A model generated the notes under the pieces. That model saw only the letters and a program-made list of their open reading frames with translations. It was not told the DNA's origin and searched no databases. The translations under genes and the position numbers were made by a program. A stretch of DNA of 64,000 bases from Uloborus plumipes. Lineage: Eukaryota > Arthropoda > Arachnida > Araneae > Uloboridae. Shown piece after piece: positions 21,180 to 32,501 of the stretch. The stretch lies in the NCBI GenBank assembly GCA_038373865.1, contig JAXGGA010002913.1, positions 48,182-112,181 on the forward strand, written 5' to 3'. Position 1 is the stretch's first letter. Every line of letters begins with the position of its first letter.

Positions 21180-22190
21180 GATGTAAGGATTTTTTGTGAA
21201 AATTTAATTTTTGGGATCTAATCAGACCAGAAAGAAAAAAGCGTTTATGGGGAGGATGCCTTTTTAAAAAGTTTTTTCATTCTGCGGCCCTTCTAGTTGA
21301 GTCAACACTATATAACGCATGCAGATCGAGTCAAAGTTGCTTAGGTACTAAGTTTTAACGAATCACATACATATTTAATAATTATTTTCTTTTAAAGAAG
21401 TTATAAAAGTAAAACAGCGCACCTGCTTCTAAAACAACCACTGTCGAGAAAATTTCTTAATCAGAAGTATCGATCGTGCAAATTATTCAGTAGCAAGTTA
21501 GACCAGTCACGCTATTCGTGGAAATATGCTTATGGAAATTACGTAAATCTATTTAGAGACAGAACTCCGTTATGTTTGCATACTGATAATAATTATGTGC
21601 TAATTCTACTCTTTTTAGGGTAATAGAAAGTGGTAATTTCAGCGGATTTGAGTTTTGCAAAGCGACTACAAACTAACCCAACTCAATTCAAGGCGAATTG
21701 TCATTTTCTACTATCCAAAAAAGGAGGGAAACATTGTCTGTGTCGGAGGTTTCAACTTAATAGAAGCGCAGTATAAAGGTGTTAACTGATTTTCTCTACT
21801 TCTTTACCCAACAATGTATGCAGAAATCCTAACTGATTGAAGTCCTAAAGAAAACACTGTAGTCGTTTTTGGTGAAATTAAAAAGGGGACAGGGTGACAA
21901 ATTTCCAAAAATCAAGTCAAAAACGCGTTTCAAGGAGTTTGTTTCAATCAATGGAGTTCATCTTGATGCTTCTGGGAGGGGCTAAGCCCCTTAGCTCTCC
22001 CCAGTGGGAGTGCCATTGGGTTACAGTTAGACATTTTCATTTTATGAAAAATTTTAAGCTCATTTAAGTAGTGATCAATCAAGTGACTTAAAAGTACATG
22101 ATTTTAGATATAGATGTAGCGCGTAGATTTTAGTTGAATCATAACAAAAACAGGTACTGAACCAATGATGAAATGGAGAACTCTCCTCCG
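21180..22190. other. No recognised gene
   Basis: AT-rich sequence. A GC-richer hairpin-like patch (GGGGCTAAGCCCCTTAGC) at about 21977-21995 is the only local structure noticed. Confidence 0.45.
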
Positions 22191-22199
22191 GTACAGTAT

Positions 22200-23074
22200 C
22201 AGGGTTGGCTTTTTCCCCGTCCAAAACTTGTTTTTCCCATCGCTCCGGAAAAAAACTGGTAAATACCGGGAAAAAATGATAAATATCAAGAAAAAGTTTC
22301 AAATGACAATATGTAAGCAATATCCTGGGTTTCTGCATCTGGTGTGTAAAATTAAAGTTAGAAATTCATAGTTATTACGAATTTCGGTTAGGTTTTAAAT
22401 TATTCTGCAGGAAAAAAACATAACTAAATAAGAATTAATACAAAAAACATAAAATTTGCTCATAAAATCGTTTTATAATAAGAAATTTCCTAAATAAATA
22501 TTTTTGAACACAATAACTATTTCACCTGCACTTTAGTGGAATAATTTAAGTAAAACTGGAATAGATGCAGAATTTCTCCAATTAAATGGAACATCTTCAG
22601 GAATGTCCTGCATCATCAGCATCTCTGGAGCGTATTTTTTTCCCATTTCTCTTTCATCCAAAAGATTAGAAATAGACTGGGTTTACAAAAACTCTCTAAA
22701 TTAGTATTTTGTTACATGATGCTAAAATCCAATGTGGAAGTGGAAAACTAAGAATATGAATACGATTACGATTGGTAAATGCTTGGGAATCTGTGTGGTG
22801 CGTAAATATTGAAATAAATATACTACATTGTCCGATTTTGTAGATCTTCCTTTTCTTTTTTTTTTTTTTTTAATCTTTCAAGCTATTTACTTAGAGTTCA
22901 AATTTGACATTTTTGCAGATTGTTTTGAATTTTTGTTTACAATAATCAGTTTTTCCCATGTGGGAAAAACATGGTATTTACCGAGGGTGGGAAAAACGTA
23001 GTATTTCCCAGGACGGTAAATACCGGTTTTTACCATGGTATTTACCGGGGATGGGAAAAACCTTGCCAACCCTG
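22200..23074. mobile_element. hAT-type non-autonomous element (875 bp)
   Basis: The left end CAGGGTTGGCTTTTTCCCC and the right end GGGAAAAACCTTGCCAACCC followed by TG are inverted repeats. The 8-bp flanks TACAGTAT (22192-22199) and TACAATAT (23075-23082) differ at one base. The subterminal regions carry many TTTTTCCCAT and GGTAAATACCGG repeats in both orientations. No transposase remains. Confidence 0.82.
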
Positions 23075-23099
23075 TACAATATTCTACTCCGAGATACAT

Positions 23100-23400
23100 C
23101 GAGAGCTGTGTGCTCTATGCTACTGTAAGAAAATCCAATGTACTTTCGCTAGACGGATAACAATGGCAGGGCATTACAATAGAAGACAATCAAGGATGTT
23201 TTCATAATGTGTGACGTCACGGAACGCACACCGATCCTAATTGATTTCATCCGGATTGGTCCGCTCGAAATGTCGCAGATAAACGACTCGCCACTGGGCA
23301 CGAGACAGTCCCTATGATTCACTGCAGTAATGGAAATGGAAGCATGCGAAACAGCTATTAGTCCTACCATCTCGATTCCGAGGTGCTCAAATTTCCATAA
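23100..23400. other. Unique-looking island, possibly host regulatory DNA
   Basis: The composition is balanced and non-repetitive, with a perfect TGACGTCA at 23212-23219. A 73-codon minus-strand frame at 23149-23370 has no recognisable domain. This is the kind of stretch worth testing for conservation. Confidence 0.35.
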
Positions 23401-23471
23401 GTCTTTATGGGAGGATTTCTTCCCCCTACAAATTAAAATTTCAAGGATCTATGTATACAAAAATGGATGTA

Positions 23472-23958
23472 TCTATATATATTTGTATGTTTTTTTTTTC
23501 CTTATACAAATCCATTTTTCGTCGGATTTTCATCAAACTTGGCACAGAGGTTCCTTGATGCACTAGAATTCACATAGGTGGGGTTTTGAAATTAAAAAAA
23601 AATCCAAAAAGCTCAAAATTCAAATTTTTTGTCTCAAAATGGCCATTTTCTTTCAATTTGAAAATATAGAGTAATAGAGATAAGCCTTTAAGCATACAAA
23701 TTGATAAAATTAACACATTTAAATATGATTATTTTCCAACAAAGATTACGATTAACAATGAATTATCAATTTAAGGCTCACCTTTTTCATTTTAGCATGA
23801 AATAAGTTAAAAACAATTATGATTCATGTTTTAATTACCTTGGAACATTAACATAAATACATTATGATGCAGAAAAATTAGAGGTTCCAACAGATATTTA
23901 ATTCTAATTTTTGCGAGCATTTTTATAAGCACCCGGTCAACGCCGGGTAATAAGCTAG
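23472..23958 (+). mobile_element. Non-autonomous Helitron (487 bp)
   Basis: It starts A|TCTATATATATTTGTATG and ends with a CCCGGTCAACGCCGGG hairpin, seven bases, then CTAG|T. These are the 5' TC, the 3' hairpin and the CTRR end of Helitrons, inserted between A and T. A related, truncated copy lies at 62206-62490. Confidence 0.85.
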
Positions 23959-24627
23959 TGTTCAAAAAAAAATGTAAATGGTTTTTTTTTCTATGCCGTC
24001 GAATCCCGTTTTAACGAAGTTAAACCGAGAGAGGGGAAAGAAGGGACCGAAGAAACCACTACGCTGTAACGAAATCTCGCTGTATTGAAATTGCAGTAAC
24101 CCTATGCTAATAAGTTTGGGGATCTCGGGAGTCTTCGTCATAATAGAACTTTTCATGCAAAGGTGTTGAAAACAAAACACGCGTGCAATTTTCGCTTTCG
24201 CTATATAAGGGCGCACCGAATTATAGGGCGCCGAATATTGATTTATATGCTTTTATTAGTTTCACTTGTGGGTTTGTATTCACGGGGATCTCTGGGGTGA
24301 AATGAAATGTGGGTTTGTATGTAACTCTGAATAAAAGATAAAATTCGCGTTCTTTACAACATAAAAGTAATATATTTAATACTATTATTAATACTAAAGG
24401 TTAAACTATATTATATAAACTATATTACTTATATTACATTTTGATGTATTATTATAAGAGCGTCTAAAAGCGTATGTTTTAGTTTTTTAAAACTAATTTA
24501 AAGATCATTTTATTGTACAAATAGTTTCTCTTTTAACGTGATTGTATTGTCCAGCTCTAAATGAATAAGTTTTGTTTTTTAAATTTTATTTAAAATTTAT
24601 TTTTAAGTGAAATGATGAATAGGAGAA

Positions 24628-24693
24628 ATGTAGTAGAGAAAATATCAACGTAAAATAGGTGCCTATATTACGTTGATATTTTTTCTACTACAT
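24628..24693. repeat. Tight hairpin with 26-nt arms
   Basis: Arms 24628-24653 and 24668-24693 (ATGTAGTAGAGAAAATATC and its complement) pair with at most one mismatch around a 14-nt loop. It has pre-miRNA-like dimensions but may equally be a small foldback element. No mature product can be inferred. Confidence 0.6.
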
Positions 24694-24793
24694 CAATAGC
24701 ACAAAGGTATTTGTAAACTTTAATAGGAGAAATGTTTAATCTAGACAACAAACATGGAAAACTAATAGAAGTGAGATAAAAATTGCGTCACCA

Positions 24794-24967
24794 CAGGCCC
24801 GTCATTTAGGGGGCAGGAGGGGGGGTCAATTGCCCCTCCCCCTTGCTTTAAAAAATCAATGTATTTACATGTAAGTGGAGGTGTTTTTTATGCTTTCCGA
24901 TGAAATTGCATTGTATTTGGAACCTTTGCCCCCCCTCCCCCCAGAAAAACTTGAAATGACGGCCCTG
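24794..24967. mobile_element. hAT-type MITE (174 bp)
   Basis: The ends CAGGCCCGTCATTT and (inverted) CAGGGCCGTCATTT are flanked by CGTCACCA (24786-24793) and TGTCACCA (24968-24975), an 8-bp duplication with one mismatch. G-rich and C-rich blocks lie just inside the ends. Confidence 0.85.
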
Positions 24968-25080
24968 TGTCACCAGCGATGTGCCAATCAACTGTGCCGA
25001 TAAAAAAAAATAGCCATAGGTCATCACTTCAACCACCGCTACCTTCTTTTTTTCTTTTTTTTTACAAAGAAACTCACTAC

Positions 25081-25370
25081 TACTGTCCATCCGTGAAATC
25101 CGCGCCTAGCACTCGCGAACCATTCCCCTTATAAAAGGAGTGGTGGGTTGTGAGTGGAAATTTTCTGAAGTTTTTAATTTAAAACTTGCATTAGCTATCG
25201 TTTTGACACATTCAACAAAACTATATTTGAAATTAGCATCGTTCTACGTTGTTTTTGATACGACTCAAAATACTTATTATTCTTCCCCTTATTGTTATCT
25301 TGGTAAGATTAGAGAAAACCTGACGCGTTCGTAAATACGCGGAAGGTCTTACCTTAGAAAATCAGACAGA
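25081..25370 (+). mobile_element. TA-type MITE family A, copy 3
   Basis: It begins TACTGTCCATCCGTG and ends near AAAATCAGACAGA, where the right TA is lost. The internal blocks match 10826-11260 and 52630-52940. Confidence 0.65.
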
Positions 25371-27450
25371 GAAAAAGGAGTGGCGGCTAATATATTTGCT
25401 TTTGCTCGTCACATGTAAACAAAAAAATTCTTAATCCCGATTTTTAGCAACTGGCAAGTAGATATAACCGAAGATACCAATTTTTAACATTGCAGCGAGG
25501 TACTGAAACATTTCACAACTTTCAAAATAAATTAAAAAAAAAAAAGATTTTCAATGTGGTAGGTTTTGTAGCGTAAATCACATTCTAATATAATATCAGC
25601 CTTTCATGAAAAGAAAAAAAATCTTTGAAATGTAACAGACAGCAAAGTTCAAGCCTCTTTTTTATCAGATGTCAGCACAAGAAAGACGACGGCACAACGG
25701 CCGACTCCTGAGTAATTGTTCTCCCTCTCAGAGTTAAAAACCCATCCATTCCGGGGCCGGGCCCCCGGGAGCAAGGGGTTCGCGCGCCATCATTTATCCA
25801 TCGGCATAAAAGGGAGCATCGGCAGATGGCTGCCAGTTTGCGCTGCCTAATGGATGTAAATAAAGGGGGAATTGGAAACCCGAAAATTTTAAGTGGAGTT
25901 TAAGAGGAGGTGTCAACGAACAGTTTCTGAGGGGGTGTAGCTTGATTCGGGAGCTGGGAATTGTTGCTATCGATTCATTTCCCGCAACACGTTTGGGATT
26001 TTCTTAATGGAGGTGGAAACATGACGTTTCATTAAAACATTTTGCCACGTTTCATGATGTCTTTTGAACTGTCCGCATCAGTATGTTATAACACAACGCA
26101 CAAACTTCTTTAGTCCATGACAATTCTATTAATTATTGGTTTCTTGAGAGGACATCCGAATATCTGACATTTGCTGAAGGTTCTAAGTACTTTTTTCCTG
26201 ATACGTAAAAAAAGTTTTTACGAGGGCAAACTAATAAAAAATTATAATTCCAAAAAGGCACCTGTTTTTATAGCGGTAATAAAGGGTTGTAAGACAAAAG
26301 TAAATATTTTTTAATCTTTAAAATTAATTAGGAAAATGAGAAAAGATTTGGAACAAAAAGTTAGAGAAAATTGCTCACATTTACATAGTTACAATTCTTT
26401 TTGTTTTGTAACATAGGGAGGAAAGAACGAGGGGGGTGGGGGTGATCTCATTTTTGTGAAGTTTTAAGAGTGCAATTTTTAGCCTTGTAAATTTATTTTT
26501 ATTTTTATAGCCGTAAAAATTAAGGAATTAACTTTTCATGATTTTGTAACTTGCATAAAAATTATTTAACGATGATAATGATGATTAACTGTTTTATGTT
26601 GGGATCACATTTTAGAGTTAAAACATTACATTACTAACAAATAGAAGTAGGATCGCGAAAGATTTTTGTGAAAGACGAAAATAATATCCACACTACTTTA
26701 TTCGTTTATATGAACTTTGATTACTACTTTCGATTTCACTGCCCCCCTCCCTCCCCCCAATATTCCAGTAAATTTACAAACCGAATTAGAGAACATTTTA
26801 CTTGACGACGTAGTTTGTTTTCAAAACATTACCGAATTTTTTACCTTTTATTAAAATTAAACGGAGATTCATTTCGATCTGCCTACGAAAATTACCTTTT
26901 CCATAAACTAAGTTAACTACCAACCGCTGGATTTTTTTTATTATTCATTTTTATTTCTGTGCATGCACGATTCATAAACATCCCGTTTTGGTACACCAAA
27001 TCAAGGTTCATTCGCTTTTCGCCGAACTCCTAAATGCACACGCCACAGACCGTCAACAATAAAAAATTCCCTTTTTAAAATGGGAAAACTTTTAGAACCA
27101 ACCAACATTTATTTTCGTCTTTTCTTTTTTCGAGTCTCATATTTGACCTTCAACTATCCCTGACGGGCACATGCGAACTGAGAATGCCTCAGATTGGTTG
27201 CGAGCTCCCAGCCAAACGATATTTTTCTTCGCAAAAATACTTTTTTTCTCTATCAACTCTTTTCATTTCATTTCACTCAGGCGAGAGAGTCGTTTGCAAA
27301 ATTGGAATTTGGCACGAATGGAATTTTAGTGATCGTAATAAAATGATCTTCGACCGCAGGATATGGGAATATTGCTTTTTTATATTAAGGAAAAAGATTT
27401 TAAGGATATTTTCAATAACGATTTTCGAAAGATAACTTGAAATGCGACAC
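25371..27450. other. Mostly unassigned, with a GC-rich island at 25.69-25.87 kb
   Basis: Positions 25690-25870 are notably GC-rich (CCGGGGCCGGGCCCCCGGGA) and are followed by GGCATAAAAGGGAGC, which resembles a TATA box. This may be a host promoter or conserved element. The rest is AT-rich with no recognised gene; an 83-codon frame at 27184-27435 shows no domain. Confidence 0.4.
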
Positions 27451-27458
27451 TTTTACAG

Positions 27459-27751
27459 CAAGGGCGGATACAAGGGAGGGGCGGTGGGGGCGATCGCCCC
27501 TCCCTTGAGGGACTCTTCTCCAGTAGTTTTTAGATTTTGAAGATAAAAAAAAGCAATTTTAGTTGATCTTTGATGATTTTAAGGGAAAGGGTGCGGGGAT
27601 TCGGGGCTCCGATCTGGAAATTTTTCAAAATGGAAGACCAAAACATTTGTAATCAACATATGTTATCAAGGATGTATGGCAAAAAAAGTAATCAAGTAAG
27701 GAAAAAAAAAACAATTGCCCCTCCCTTGGAACATTTCTGGATCCGCCCTTG
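27459..27751. mobile_element. hAT-type MITE (293 bp)
   Basis: The ends CAAGGGCGGATACAAGGG and (inverted) CAAGGGCGGATCCAG are flanked by a perfect 8-bp duplication TTTTACAG (27451-27458 and 27752-27759). A GGGCGATCGCCCCTCCCTTG palindromic core lies inside the left end. It is a close relative of 4985-5257. Confidence 0.9.
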
Positions 27752-28448
27752 TTTTACAGCTTGAAGTGCTGATAAGGAATGTATTAAACGTAGCATATTT
27801 TGAATAAATCTGTTTTGAGTATTCGAATAATAATAACAATAGTTAGTAACCAGTCATAAAGTTGGTAGCGAGAATTGACCTGCATCCGTCGGTTGCTACT
27901 AAACAAAGCAGCCGATTGAAATTTATATGCAAAAAAAAAAAAAAAAACTGCATCTGAAAGTTTGCTACAAACTAGCATAAAATCCATTTGTCGCTGCCGC
28001 AAAATATGAAAATATTTTGAAAGATAAGTTTACTAACATTCAAAACAAAATGCATACAAAAATGTATACTAAATTTAATTGAGGAAAGTATAACAACTAT
28101 GGTTTAAAAAAGAACTATAACAAATAAATAAATTCAGTAAAAATCGTCAGTGAGCAAAAAAAAAGTCTGCACAACATTGCCAAGAGATTCCAGTATTCCC
28201 CTCTTTATTGAAAAAAGGTTTGAATATTTTTTTCGGTACAAAAGTTGCGTCTGGGACGGAGTGCAAGCACAGATGGAGGGAAATCAGGGTCAAGCACCAG
28301 AACCCTTGGCTCGGAGCCATACTTGCCATTACCATCTCTCTCACACACGTTTTGTTCTAGGTTACACTGCTCTTTCTTCCCTTTTTTTCATGACAACATT
28401 TCTCTCGCTAAAAAACAAAGTAATGTTCCGATTCTTCCTGAACAACAA

Positions 28449-28838
28449 CACTTTAAAAGATGAATGTTGCTTTTACAGTATAATACAGCTAATTTTATGG
28501 TAAACTAAAAATTGCTTATTTTACAGTACTAAACTGTAAAATTGCTAATGTTACAGTAATAAACGGCAATATTGCTAATTTTACAATTTACTTCCGTACA
28601 TTTTAGTTTTAAACTAGAACCTCTGCTGACAGTATTATACTGTTGTTTTTACAGTATAATACAGCTAAATTTTACTGCAATAAACTGCAAAATTTCTAAC
28701 TTTACAGTAAGAAACTGTAAAATTGCTAATTTTAGTTTATTACTGTGCACTGTGCAGTTTTAAATTGGAACCTCGGCTGCCAGTATTATACTGTAAAAAA
28801 AAAAAAAAAAAAAAAAAAAAACTTCATTTTTTGCAGTG
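28449..28838. mobile_element. TA-type palindromic MITE, second full-length copy
   Basis: It matches 20802-21177 across its length: ACTGTAAAATTGCTAAT units, a TATTATACTGT block, and a right end TTTTTTGCAGTG. The left end is mutated (CACTTTAAAAG) and TA is not preserved at the edges. An A-run of about 26 nt (28796-28821) has expanded near the right end. Confidence 0.75.
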
Positions 28839-31800
28839 AACTTGACTACATCGAAAAGACGTAAGAAGCTACGAAAATCATCCTATTGTCATTTTAATTA
28901 ATCGCTGGCAGAGAAGAGGGGGGTGGGGGACAACAAGACAGCATTAGTCACCTCAGGGAGTTGGTCAACAGAGTCCTCACATGTAGAATTATTGCAAGCT
29001 TTTCCCAAGGCATAAAAATACTCCTTGGCATATTTTAATAGAATGAAATTATTTTTTGAGGAGTTAAATTTAAGAAAACATAACGACGATCAATTTTATT
29101 TGAAAGAAAAATAAAACTTAATTCCTAAGAAGGGATAGAAAGAAAAATTGCATCACGTCAATTTCTTTTGAATCTTTATAATGTTTGACATTTTGAATGG
29201 TTAAAAAAAAAACATTCAAATGCAATATTTTTAAAATTTAAAAACTATTTTTTTCTATTTTCTACGATGCTAAATTTTTATTTAGAATACAAAGCGCAAA
29301 AATATACTATCAATTTGACTCGTATTTTTAGTTTTCAATGCATGAAATACGTTCATGGAGGCGATAAAAATATTGAATGTACAAGTAAATACAGTGAAAC
29401 AATGAATAGAAATACAACGAAACATCCGTTTAAAGGAATAAATGTTCAGTCTCAGTTTAACTTGCCATTACATTGCGTCCATTACATTGCAATGAAATTC
29501 CCGTTACATAAAACAAAGCATGCCTTCCTTTCAAGTTCGTTATAACGAAATCTTAGTGTATTATGTTACTCTTAAATAGGCGTATCAAGTTTAAAATTTT
29601 TGCGTCGTCTCCATGGAAACAGTGCGACAGAAAACAGCTCCACTCCTTTTTTATGCACTGCTGTTGAGGCATTTCATTTATTTTATGTGTTAAACAAAGC
29701 ACACATTTCTAAGAAAAAGTTGTATTTTATTAACTTTGATTTTTCAATAGAATAATAGTTAACGCACAAAGCAATTTTAACCATCTGCATTTAACCATGG
29801 TTGCAAAAGCTAAGTGGGGAAAAAGTCCATAGCGCCATAACTATGACAACCATCAGGGAAAAAGTGCGGAGAGTGGGAAATTAATTTTACTTTGAGCCGC
29901 CAGCTCTATTACACAGGGTTATAATACAGTACGATTGATGATTTTACTTAAAACCAAAGACTCTAAGCGACTAAATCCCTCCCCTCACATTTTTGCGAGA
30001 AAAATACACCATGCAGCAAAAACACGAAAACTATCAGCAATGCATAAATCGACAATAAACACATCTGACTCTTTTCCACGGCTTATTTACTTTACAAATT
30101 CCGGACATACAGATCCGACATCGCTTCCCATTTACTTTACATATTAGGAGGTCCAAGAGCAATCCCTGAAAGCATCCTCCCTCACAGGACGTCAAAAAGC
30201 GCCGAATTTATTTTCCTCTGTCTCCCATTCGGTCTTTCTTTTCCTCCTTTTTTATCTCTCGCGACGTCGACACGTGCCGTCGGGGAGAGAGGCCCCGGAT
30301 GCGGCCGGAAGAGCGGAAGTAAAAATAAACTCTAAAAGAGGAAGAAGAACAGCACTTATGGTGTTCGTCTCTTAAGCTTGGTCATCAGTTTTGGCGTCGG
30401 TTTGGGCTCGATTTGGGTGAAACCGGGTCTTGCATGTCAATCACGTCTTCGGTTTGTGGTAAATGCACGAAATGTGTAAATTTGAGATTGTGTAAGCCAG
30501 CGTTATTATAGCATAACTTGCCTGCAAGCAGAGATATGGCTTAGGTTTTTTCAAGGACTGAAAATACTGGACGTTTTTTTTGGAAGAGAAATGTACTTCG
30601 AGGAGTAAAATATGCGGAAGCAGTGTGAAAACTATAATACAGATCAATTCTATATTAAAAAAAAAAAATACAATTAGAGCATCATTCACCTGAACTAATA
30701 GGAAACTCCAGGGCGTCCAAATTTATGAAAGTACGGATTAAACAAAATAACCTGTAATTTGAACCTAGGTATATAAACTGCTGCACACAATAAAAATTAT
30801 ACGTTGAAGTCAAGATAATAAAAAAAAATTTATTAAGAGAAAATTAAGTATATTTTGTATACAGATTATTTTACTTAGAACAAACATCATGAAAAAACTT
30901 TGAAATATGATTTATACAGTTTGTACATCTAAATGGCCGTCCGAATTAAATGAAGTCCAGTTTAACAGGGTCCGGATTAATGAGGGTTTTTTTTTGTGCC
31001 TAAGGATGAAATGGAAAATAATTGGGAAAGAGAAATTTACAAAAAAAAAAAAAAAAAAAAGAAAAGAAAAAAAAATTTTTAATTTTTAAAAATGTTTCAC
31101 ATTTTGAATTTTTAAAATTAAAACATTCATTTTGTAATATTTTAAAATTTTCAATATGTTACTTTCATTTTTCACGATACTAATTTTTGTTTGAAATGCA
31201 ATGCGTAAAAATACACTTTACTAAATTATTAAGTGAACTTTCGATTTTTAACGCGCGAAATTAGCTTATAATAGTGCTAAAATATTTCTACATACACGTG
31301 TTTGGAGATTACTAGTAAGAGGCGGATCCAGAGAGCCAGGAAAAAACCCTAAGAACTTTTTGACTCGTCGAACCATGGTGTCAATAATGTACAGGCTCAA
31401 AGGGGTACCATAAACAAAATGTTCACTAGTTTCTCTTTTTTTTTTAGCTGAACCTTTTTTCAACAATAAAGATATTAGCAAGACGCAAGAATATTAGCTT
31501 GTAATTCAGGTTGGAATACCAAACGGAAAAATTAAGAGCAACAAAACATTAAAAAAAAGCTAGGATACATCAATCCGCACAAAACTAGAAATGATTGCTT
31601 CACTCGTAGATTTAAGGAAGCTGGTTTAGATTGTTGATTATTTGAAATGCATCATTCTTATCTTTTTCGTTTTGAACTTAACCATTCATGAAAAATGATC
31701 ATTCTGCATGAATCCTTCAGTTTTAAAACACATCTCAACACTGAGCATTATTTCATTGGAATTCCAATTTGTTGGAGCTAAAAAAATCATTGAACCAGTC

Positions 31801-32290
31801 ATGCGAATAATTGACTAACATTTCTGAACATAAAAAAGGAAAGAGGAAAAATGTGTTTTCCATAGCAAGAGCAAATTTTTGTAAAAATAAATTTTTTTAC
31901 GGTTTGAATGTGTTAAAAAATAAATTTAATAGACAAAAAAAAAGTAAAGAACATCATAACATTAAACATTTTTTTCGTATAATCTATGGAATTTCTCGAC
32001 TTTTAAAGAACACAAAGTGTGATTCCACTGTCACTTGTGGGACAATAGCTTTTTTCCTTACATTTTTATTTACATACAAAGTATTTGGGGTCTTAATTTA
32101 AAAATTTGACTTGTGAAAGTGCTTTATTTGTGGTATTAGTTCAGCAAAAAAATTTTTTCCCACTATCGTTTTTTATGTTTATTTTTTAAATGAAGTTTAC
32201 CTAACTATTAACCGAATCTATTTCTCCTATTTTAAATATATATATTGCTTTCCAAATAATTACTTTTAGTGTTACTTTCAAAAAGAAACG
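28839..32290. other. No recognised gene; decayed repeats
   Basis: Sequence reading GTCCGGATTAATGAGGGTTT at about 30968-30987 matches a pogo-type terminus seen inverted near 53210. An A-rich run lies at about 31040-31070. A GC-richer patch at 30240-30330 (CGACGTCGACACGTGCCG) may be host unique DNA. Other frames are short and featureless. Confidence 0.4.
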
Positions 32291-32295
32291 AACAG

Positions 32296-32501
32296 AGATC
32301 ATTCCACAGAAAACCAGACATTTTGTCCCGAGCGTGACAGTTTGATATTCTATTTCAAAAGCAATAACTCAAAAATGTAATAAAAATTTTGTGTCTAAGG
32401 ACTATAGTGTAAAATTAGAGGCTTTTATTATTACATGTTTTGAAAGAAAAAATATAGAACTGTCACGTGTAAGACAAAACGTCTCTTTTGTGGCAGAGCC
32501 C
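32296..32501. mobile_element. Small MITE with GATCATTCCAC/GGGCTCTGCCAC ends
   Basis: Arms of about 40 nt are inverted: CCACAGAAAACCAGACATTT at the left against ACGTTTTGTC, GTGACAGTT and CCACAAAAG blocks read from the right. The end and the inner motif GTCACGTGTAAGAC recall the element at 47589-49979 (GGGCAATTCCAC, GTCACACACGTAAG), suggesting a shared family. No clear target duplication was found. Confidence 0.5.

Noticed and set aside
28150..28763. Several overlapping short plus-strand frames
   Set aside because: The downstream ones run through the palindromic TA-type MITE at 28449-28838, and the rest lack domains.
32296..32501. Assigning this MITE firmly to the GGGCNATTC superfamily
   Set aside because: The left end is GATCATTCC rather than GGGC and no 4-bp duplication is visible, so only a tentative link is given.
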